A stretch of DNA of 64,000 nucleotides. Source: Methylobacterium isbiliense. GTDB lineage: Bacteria; Pseudomonadota; Alphaproteobacteria; Rhizobiales; Beijerinckiaceae. The notes beneath the pieces were generated by a model. The model worked only from the letters and a program-made list of their open reading frames with translations. It was not told the origin of the DNA and ran no database searches. This document shows, in pieces, positions 58,814 to 64,000 of this stretch. The position numbers were made by a program, and so were the translations under genes. Location: positions 62,001-126,000 of the forward strand of contig NZ_BPQQ01000022.1 in NCBI RefSeq assembly GCF_022179325.1, in the 5' to 3' direction. Numbering within the stretch: position 1 is the stretch's first letter; every line of letters starts with the position of its first letter.

Positions 58814-59782
58814 ATGACGAGCCAACCCACACCCGTCCGGGCCTTGCTGCGCACCGTGCTGCTCGGCATCGCCATCGGTCTCGGCGGCGTCGTGGGCGGG
58901 ACCGGCCTCGTGCGGGCCGCCGACGATGCCGGCGTCCTCGACGTGCTGTTCTCCGGCATGGCGCGCGCGCTGGGCTTGGCGCAGCCCGCGCCGCGTGCCG
59001 AGGTCGCGCCGCGTGTCGGAGCCAAACGGACGAGGCCGCCCCAGGCGGCGACGGTCGCGCGCGCCGGCCCCCGCCCTGCCGCGCTGCGCGGGCCGCAGAC
59101 TCCGCGGCGCACGGTGGCGCAGGTGCGGGCGGCACGGGTCCAGACCGCCGCGCTCCAAGTCGGCGACCGCACGATCTGCGTGCGCACCTGCGACGGCTAC
59201 CTGTTTCCGCTCGCGAACCGCGACGGGCAGCACAGGGCGTCGCAGGACGCGCGGCAGGAGGTGCAGCACCACGAGGCGGCCTGTGCCGCGGCCTGTCCGG
59301 GTGCACCGACGGCCCTGCTCACCCTGCGGGCGGGCCAGGAACTCGACCGGGCCGTGAGCCTGTCCGGCATCCCCTACGACCGCCTGCCGGGCGCCTACCT
59401 GTACCGCACCCGGACCGTCGCGGGCTGCTCCTGCCGGCCCGGCGGCGCCCTGGTGGCCGCTGCCCTGCCGATCAGCCAGGATCGGACCCTGCGGGTGGGC
59501 GATGCCGTGGCCACCCGCCGCAGCGCCGCGGTGTTCACCGGTCCGGCCTTCATGGATTTCCGCCGCGCCCCCAACCTGTCGGCGGAGGCCCGCCGCGACC
59601 TCGACCGGGTCCTCGACGTCAGCCGGCGCGAGCGGGTTCTCGCGGTGTTTCGCCAGACTCTGCGCACCGCGCGGGCCGAGCAGCGGCCGATCCGCGTCGC
59701 CGCGCATAGCGGGTTTGCCGTGCTGGCGACAGATGCCTCGTTCCCGCCCGTGCGCGTGGTCGTCCCCTCGCCGTTCCGCTGA
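58814..59782 (+). CDS. DUF2865 domain-containing exported protein
   Basis: A 322-residue protein with an N-terminal signal or anchor (LLRTVLLGIAIGLGGVVGGTGLVRA). The DUF2865 domain (about 110-215) has ICVRTCDGYLFPLAN, EAACAAACPGAPT and YLYRTRTVAGCSCRP, with six conserved cysteines probably forming disulfides. The C-terminal third is helical and basic. Function unknown; typical of Rhizobiales. Confidence 0.88.
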   Translation: MTSQPTPVRALLRTVLLGIAIGLGGVVGGTGLVRAADDAGVLDVLFSGMARALGLAQPAPRAEVAPRVGAKRTRPPQAATVARAGPRPAALRGPQTPRRTVAQVRAARVQTAALQVGDRTICVRTCDGYLFPLANRDGQHRASQDARQEVQHHEAACAAACPGAPTALLTLRAGQELDRAVSLSGIPYDRLPGAYLYRTRTVAGCSCRPGGALVAAALPISQDRTLRVGDAVATRRSAAVFTGPAFMDFRRAPNLSAEARRDLDRVLDVSRRERVLAVFRQTLRTARAEQRPIRVAAHSGFAVLATDASFPPVRVVVPSPFR

Positions 59783-59808
59783 GCCTCGCGCGCCGACGGT
59801 GGCACGCT

Positions 59809-60234
59809 TCAGGCCTCGACCGGCTCCGGGCCGCAGCGCACGCGAGGGGCGAGAAGGCCGGCCTGGGTGATCCAGTCGGCGACGGTGCGCAGCCCGGGCG
59901 TCACCGCGCAGTAGGCGCCGCCGCCGTTGATCTCCGCGAGGCGCGCGGCGAGCCGGTCGGGCGTCCAGGCCGCGAGATCCGCCACCGTGCGCAGGCCGGC
60001 CGCCTCCAGCAGTTCCGCCCGTGCCCGCCCCAGCCCGTGGATGCGGAACAGGTCGCACCGCCCGGCCCAGGCCAGCAGCACCGCCGGGTCGATGCGGACC
60101 GCCGCCGCGAGGCCCCGCCGCGCCGCGGCGTCTCCGGCCCGGTCGAGGAACTCGTCCGTGGTGGTGATGCCCGCATCGCGCAGCCGGTCCGCCAGAACCG
60201 GGCCGATGCCGATGGAGTCGATCGGGTAGGCCAT
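59809..60234 (-). CDS. DUF4332 helix-hairpin-helix protein
   Basis: A 141-residue protein with two helix-hairpin-helix-like repeats: IDSIGIGPVLADRLRDAGITTTDEFLDRAG and FRIHGLGRARAELLEAAGLRTVADLAAWTPDRLAARL. The end is compact, WITQAGLLAPRV. The family resembles the DNA-binding tail modules of polymerases and RuvA, but no enzymatic domain is attached; nucleic-acid or protein binding is inferred. Confidence 0.88.
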   Translation of the reverse strand: MAYPIDSIGIGPVLADRLRDAGITTTDEFLDRAGDAAARRGLAAAVRIDPAVLLAWAGRCDLFRIHGLGRARAELLEAAGLRTVADLAAWTPDRLAARLAEINGGGAYCAVTPGLRTVADWITQAGLLAPRVRCGPEPVEA

Positions 60235-60406
60235 GACCCGTCCTCTGCGGAACCATGCCGACGTGCAGCAGCCTAGCTTGGCCCGCGCCGACGGTCCAGT
60301 TCGGAAGGACGGTGGCGGAAGCTGCTTCCCCTGCGGGGGAAACCGCACTAACCCGAAGGCGCCGCCAGCCCAGAGAAGCCGCCGCCAGCCCAGAGGAGCC
60401 CATCGG

Positions 60407-61330
60407 TTGAGCCAGCCCGACGCCGCGGAGGCGCCCGCCTTCACCCGCGACGCGCCGCCGAGCGGCCGTGCGGACACCGTCTCCCCCCTGGTCCGCCGCC
60501 TCGTCTGCCCCAATCCCGGGCCGTTCACGCAGAGCGGCACCTGCACGTACATCGTCGGCCGTGGCCGGGTGGCGGTGATCGATCCGGGGCCGGACCTGCC
60601 CGCCCATGCGGAGGCGTTGCGCGCCGCCCTCGACGGCGAGACCGTGGCGGCGATCCTCGTCACCCACACCCATCGCGACCATTCCCCGGGGGCCCGCAGC
60701 CTGCAGGCCGCCACGGGGGCGCCGATCCTGGGCTGCGGCCCCCACCGCGCCGCCCGCGCCCTGCACAGCGGCGAGCAGAACCGCCTCGACGCCGCGGGCG
60801 ACCGGGACCACCGGCCCGACCGGGAGATGCGCGAGGGCGACACCGTGGACGGTCCGGGCTGGACCCTGACCGCCCTGGAGACGCCGGGCCACACAATGAA
60901 CCACCTCGCCTTCGCGCTCGCCCAGGAGCAGGCGCTCTTTTCGGGCGACCACGTCATGGCGTGGTCCACCAGCATCGTGGCGCCGCCGGACGGGGCGATG
61001 GGACCCTACATGGCCTCGCTCGACCGGCTGAAGGGCCGGGCCGAAACCGTCTACTGGCCCGGCCACGGCGGCCCCGTGCGCGACCCGCAGCGCTTCGTGC
61101 GGGCGCTCGCCCATCATCGCCGCGCCCGCGAGGCGGCGATCCTCGACCGGCTCGGCGCGGGCGAGCGCACCATCCCGGCGCTGGTGGCGGCGATCTACCG
61201 CGGCCTCGACCCGGCCCTGACGGGGGCGGCCGGCCTCTCGGTCTACGCCCATCTCGAGGACCTCGTGGCGCGCGGCCGGGCGACGACGGACGGGGAGCCC
61301 TCGCTGGAGGGCGAGTATCGGCCGGTCTGA
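60407..61330 (+). CDS. Metallo-beta-lactamase-fold hydrolase (LACTB2-like)
   Basis: A 307-residue MBL enzyme. Motifs: NPGPFTQSGTCTYIVG, IDPGPDL, the zinc signature THTHRDHSPG, TPGHTMNHLAF, FSGDHVMAWST and YWPGHGGPV. All expected His/Asp ligands are present. A C-terminal winged-helix tail (YRGLDPALTGAAGLSVYAHLEDLVARG) matches LACTB2-type RNases or hydrolases. The start is TTG 60407, preceded at proper distance by GAGGAG; no ATG gives a full domain. An imperfect duplication (GCCGCCAGCCCAGAG twice) lies in the leader. Confidence 0.88.
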   Translation: MSQPDAAEAPAFTRDAPPSGRADTVSPLVRRLVCPNPGPFTQSGTCTYIVGRGRVAVIDPGPDLPAHAEALRAALDGETVAAILVTHTHRDHSPGARSLQAATGAPILGCGPHRAARALHSGEQNRLDAAGDRDHRPDREMREGDTVDGPGWTLTALETPGHTMNHLAFALAQEQALFSGDHVMAWSTSIVAPPDGAMGPYMASLDRLKGRAETVYWPGHGGPVRDPQRFVRALAHHRRAREAAILDRLGAGERTIPALVAAIYRGLDPALTGAAGLSVYAHLEDLVARGRATTDGEPSLEGEYRPV

Positions 61331-61377
61331 GCGGGAGAGGCGATCCCGGGACGTCGGGAACCGGCGTCGCTACCGCC

Positions 61378-62631
61378 TCACCACAGCAGCGGGTGCAGGA
61401 AGACCGCGACCGTCTGCCCCTCCTCGACGCCGGTCGCGTCCTCCGGCAGTTCGGCGAGGCCGTCGCTGCCGGTGAGCGAGGTCAGGACACCGGCTCCGTC
61501 GCGGGGAAACTTCACGGCCTCGACCGTGCCGTCCGGTGCACGGCGCAAGGACACCCGGACGTATTCGCGCCGGCCCGTCTTCTTGCGGTAGCGGAAGGCG
61601 GCGCGGGCCGGCTGCGGCAGCGGCGGGCTGAACGCCTCGCCCGCGAGGCGCGCGAGCAGCGGGCGCACCACGACGAGCAGCGTGACGTAGACGGCGACCG
61701 GGTTGCCCGGCAGGCCCACCACCGGCGTCGATCCGATCAGCCCCATCGCCACCGGCCGGCCGGGCTTGATCGCGAGGCGCCAGAGCACGAGGCGCCCCAC
61801 CGCCTCGACCGCCGCCTTGACGTGGTCCTCCTCGCCCGTCGAGACGCCGCCCGAGGTCAGGATCAGGTCGTGCGCCCGCGCCGCCTCGCTCAGCCGGCCG
61901 CGCAACGCCGCGGGGTCGTCCCGCAGGATGCCGAGATCCGCCACCTCCGCGCCGAGCCGCGCGAGCAGGGTCGCGAGGAGCACGCGGTTCGAATCGTGGA
62001 TCGCGCCCGGCCCGAGGGGGGCGCCCGGCTCGGCGAGTTCGTCGCCGGTCGAGAACACCGCGACCCGCAGGCGGCGCCGCACCGCGATCCCGGCATGCCC
62101 GGTCGCGGCCGCGAGCGCGAGATCGGGGGGGGTGAGGCGCCGGCCCGCTTCGATCACCACGGCGCCCTGCGCGATGTCCTCGCCCGCCGGGCGGCTGTTG
62201 GCGCCGCGCTTCAGGCCGGCGGGCAGGCCGACGCGGTCGCCCTCGATCCGCACGTCCTCCTGCATGAACACCGTATCGGCCTCGGCCGGCATCGGCGCAC
62301 CGGTGAAGATCCGCACGGCCGCGCCCACCGCGGAGAGGCCCGCGGGCGAGCCCCCGGCGGCCAGGCGCCCGCGCACCGGCAGCAGCGTCTCGCCCGCGGC
62401 GGAGAGGTCCGCGAAGCGCACCGCGTAGCCGTCCACCGCGGAATTGGCGAAGGGCGGCAGATCGCGCCGCGCGTGCACCGTCTCGGCGGCGATGCGCCCA
62501 TCGGCCCGCCACAGCGGCACCGTCTCGCTGCCGGCGATCACCGGCACCCGCTCGGCGATCAGGGAGGCGGCCGCCTCCACCGAGAGGAGCGGCCCGCCGA
62601 AGGCGAAGCAATCGTCAGAGAGTTGCGCCAT
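61378..62631 (-). CDS. moeA: Molybdopterin molybdotransferase MoeA
   Basis: A 417-residue MoeA. It inserts molybdate into adenylated molybdopterin. Seen: PPFANSAVDGYAVR, the TGAPMPAEADTV loop, the ATP/MPT loop LTSGGVSTGEEDHVK, GLPGNPVAV and the domain-IV RREYVRVSL. Full length. It overlaps the upstream mobB by 17 bases, so the two are co-translated. Together with the gene at the right edge this forms a molybdenum-cofactor operon. Confidence 0.95.
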   Translation of the reverse strand: MAQLSDDCFAFGGPLLSVEAAASLIAERVPVIAGSETVPLWRADGRIAAETVHARRDLPPFANSAVDGYAVRFADLSAAGETLLPVRGRLAAGGSPAGLSAVGAAVRIFTGAPMPAEADTVFMQEDVRIEGDRVGLPAGLKRGANSRPAGEDIAQGAVVIEAGRRLTPPDLALAAATGHAGIAVRRRLRVAVFSTGDELAEPGAPLGPGAIHDSNRVLLATLLARLGAEVADLGILRDDPAALRGRLSEAARAHDLILTSGGVSTGEEDHVKAAVEAVGRLVLWRLAIKPGRPVAMGLIGSTPVVGLPGNPVAVYVTLLVVVRPLLARLAGEAFSPPLPQPARAAFRYRKKTGRREYVRVSLRRAPDGTVEAVKFPRDGAGVLTSLTGSDGLAELPEDATGVEEGQTVAVFLHPLLW

Positions 62632-63154
62632 GACCTTCGAGCCTGTCGATCACCGTGCGCAGCGGCTCCGCCCGTGCCCGCACCGCCGCGGCGATCGCCG
62701 CCACGTCGTCGAGGGGCAGAACCGGCACCCGGGCCTCGGGAAAGGGCCGGTCGCTCGCCACCGCGACGATGCGGGGATCCTCCGGGTGGAGCGGCGGGCG
62801 GCCGTTGGCGGCGCGGAAGACTTCGAGCTTGGGATGCGCCTCGCGCTTGAAGCCCTCGACTAGCACGAGGTCGCACGGCGTGAGCCGCGCCAGCAGTTCG
62901 GGCAGCGTCGCCTCCGCCCCCTCCCCGACCTCGTGGATCTGCACCCAGCGGCGGCTCGACGAGACGATCACCTCGCTCGCCCCCGCCTCCCGGTGGCGGT
63001 AGGAATCCTTGCCCGGCTGGTCGACGTCGAAGGCGTGGTGGGCGTGCTTGAGCGTCGCGACCCGCAGGCCCTGGCCGGTGAGCGCCGGGATCAGGCGTCC
63101 CAGCAGGGTCGTCTTGCCGGCGCCGCTCCAGCCGGCGAGGCCGATCACGCGCAT
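62615..63154 (-). CDS. mobB: Molybdopterin-guanine dinucleotide biosynthesis adapter MobB
   Basis: A 179-residue P-loop GTPase with Walker A GWSGAGKTTLLGRLIPAL, KHAHHAFDVDQPGKDSYRHREAGA, and LVLVEGFKREAHPKLEVFR. MobB assists MobA in attaching GMP to molybdenum cofactor. It is separated from the upstream gene by one base. Confidence 0.95.
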   Translation of the reverse strand: MRVIGLAGWSGAGKTTLLGRLIPALTGQGLRVATLKHAHHAFDVDQPGKDSYRHREAGASEVIVSSSRRWVQIHEVGEGAEATLPELLARLTPCDLVLVEGFKREAHPKLEVFRAANGRPPLHPEDPRIVAVASDRPFPEARVPVLPLDDVAAIAAAVRARAEPLRTVIDRLEGHGATL

Positions 63155-63155
63155 C

Positions 63156-64000
63156 TCATCCCCTCGCGGCCGGCGCGAAGCCGAGATCGTGCAGGTCGGC
63201 GGCCGTCTCGGGGGCGGCCAGCAGCGCCAGGAAGGCAGCGAGCGCCGGCCGGTCCCGGTTCTCCGCCGCGTAGGCGAAGTCGTAATGCTCCTCCGAGAGC
63301 GGCAGGAAGCCGAGCCCGTAGGCGCGGGCCACCGTCGCGATGGCCACGCCCCAGTCGGCCCGTCCCTGCGCCACCGCCGCCGCCACGGCGTTGTGCGAGC
63401 GCGGCTGGTTCCAGTAGCCGGGAGGCTTGGCGCCGCCGAGCAGTTCCTCGATCAGCGCCCGGGTGCCGGCGCCGGTGTTGCGGTTGACCATCACGGTCTG
63501 CGGGTCGGCGAGCGCGCGCCGCACCGCCTCCTCGGCCCGCCCGCCCGCGAAGCGCGGATCGCCCTCGCGGAAGACCACGCCCTGCAGGCGGCGCCAGCCG
63601 GGCGCCAGCGCGAGCCCGGGCGTGAGGTAGGGCTCGTTGTAGCGCCCGGTCCTGGGGTCGAGCAGGTGCAGGCTCGCCACGTCGCACTCGCCCCGCTTGA
63701 GCGCCGCGAGGCCGCCCGCCGAGCCGACCCAGATGGTGCGCGCCCGCACCCCCCGCTCGGCGAGCCGCCCCACCAGCCGGTCGAGGCCGAGGCAGTGGCT
63801 CCCCACCAGCGTGAGGTCCGGTGGACGGACGCCGGCGCCGAGCCGCGTCACCGCCACGCTCTCGCCGGCCTCGATCCCGGCCCGCGCTGCCGGCACCGCG
63901 AAGAAGCCGTCCGCCTGCGAGAAGGCCGTGACGCTGCCCGAGCCCTTGGGCAGCGGCAGCGCCACGAGGCCCCGGCGGCTCTCGGCCAGGGAGGCCATCA
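63156..64000 (-). CDS. Molybdopterin biosynthesis protein with PBP-like domain (partial)
   Basis: At least 281 C-terminal residues; the 5' end lies beyond the window. Residues up to about 55 look like MoeA domain IV (LPKGSGSVTAFSQADGFFAVP...GESVAV). A PBP-like substrate-binding domain follows: LVGSHCLGLDRLVGRL, GSAGGLAALKRGECDVASLHLLDP, NRNTGAGTRALIEELLGG, and ADWGVAIATVARAYGLGFLPL. This architecture (MoeA joined to a periplasmic-binding-like domain) is known in molybdenum metabolism genes and probably senses or binds molybdate or a cofactor. Translation appears coupled to mobB. Confidence 0.85.
   Translation of the reverse strand, partial: MASLAESRRGLVALPLPKGSGSVTAFSQADGFFAVPAARAGIEAGESVAVTRLGAGVRPPDLTLVGSHCLGLDRLVGRLAERGVRARTIWVGSAGGLAALKRGECDVASLHLLDPRTGRYNEPYLTPGLALAPGWRRLQGVVFREGDPRFAGGRAEEAVRRALADPQTVMVNRNTGAGTRALIEELLGGAKPPGYWNQPRSHNAVAAAVAQGRADWGVAIATVARAYGLGFLPLSEEHYDFAYAAENRDRPALAAFLALLAAPETAADLHDLGFAPAARG

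Noticed and set aside
1-64000. tRNA, rRNA, IS elements, prophage, attachment sites
   Set aside because: No cloverleaf with CCA end, transposase, integrase or phage structural motif was seen on either strand.

Overview
The window is very GC-rich, with GC-dominated third codon positions, and reads as chromosomal DNA of a Rhizobiales alphaproteobacterium, most likely Methylobacterium or a close relative. The reasons are a PhyR/NepR general-stress locus with several perfect sigma-EcfG promoters, MucR, DUF2865, DUF6481 and DUF5991 proteins, a phenylacetate (paa) cluster, and pyruvate phosphate dikinase. I see no rRNA, tRNA, CRISPR array, IS element or prophage. About 60 genes are supported, two of them broken.

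Layout. 0.6-8.1 kb: MgtC, then the phenylacetyl-CoA epoxidase operon paaXABCDE (minus strand) diverging from paaZ, with two different palindromic operators. 8.1-8.9 kb: a lower-GC patch with a decayed DUF2335 gene. 9-12.8 kb: hybrid histidine kinase plus HD-GYP response regulator. 13-18.7 kb: DUF6481, a MucR-like regulator without its usual zinc ligands, DUF2147, a Kef/YbaL antiporter, small proteins and a 35-bp repeat pair. 18.8-27.6 kb (minus): GGDEF-EAL enzyme, amber-interrupted SRAP gene, CorA, two SDRs, enoyl-CoA isomerase and acyl-CoA dehydrogenase. 27.7-34.4 kb: Sua5, a candidate stress sRNA, WrbA/LysR, GreA-like, AcuI, an exported repeat protein, SleB. 34.5-50.6 kb: PpdK, DUF5991, YciI, L,D-transpeptidase, a second GGDEF-EAL protein, a TPP enzyme, PAS-HTH regulator, zinc peptidase, FAH, VOC, TadG-like protein, SDR, cNMP protein. 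50.7-54.7 kb: an outer-membrane protein and a 954-residue ABC-exporter-like protein whose ATPase motifs are degenerate.

The most interesting part is 55-58.6 kb, a general-stress island. Promoters matching GGAAC-N16/17-CGTT (or GGTT) stand before a KGG stress protein, a two-gene operon of unknown function, phyR, nepR, a DUF1328 protein, a small membrane protein, and a predicted ~90-nt sRNA convergent with phyR. A second sRNA of the same design (perfect sigma-EcfG promoter, C-rich stem-loop, intrinsic terminator) lies at 28.8 kb. Both resemble GsrN of Caulobacter in architecture, and both carry a C-rich stretch complementary to the phyR ribosome-binding site. No ecfG gene lies next to nepR.

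58.8-64 kb: DUF2865, DUF4332, an MBL hydrolase, and a molybdenum-cofactor operon (MoeA/PBP-type protein cut by the window edge, mobB, moeA).

All family names come from recognising sequence motifs by eye; no database search was run.
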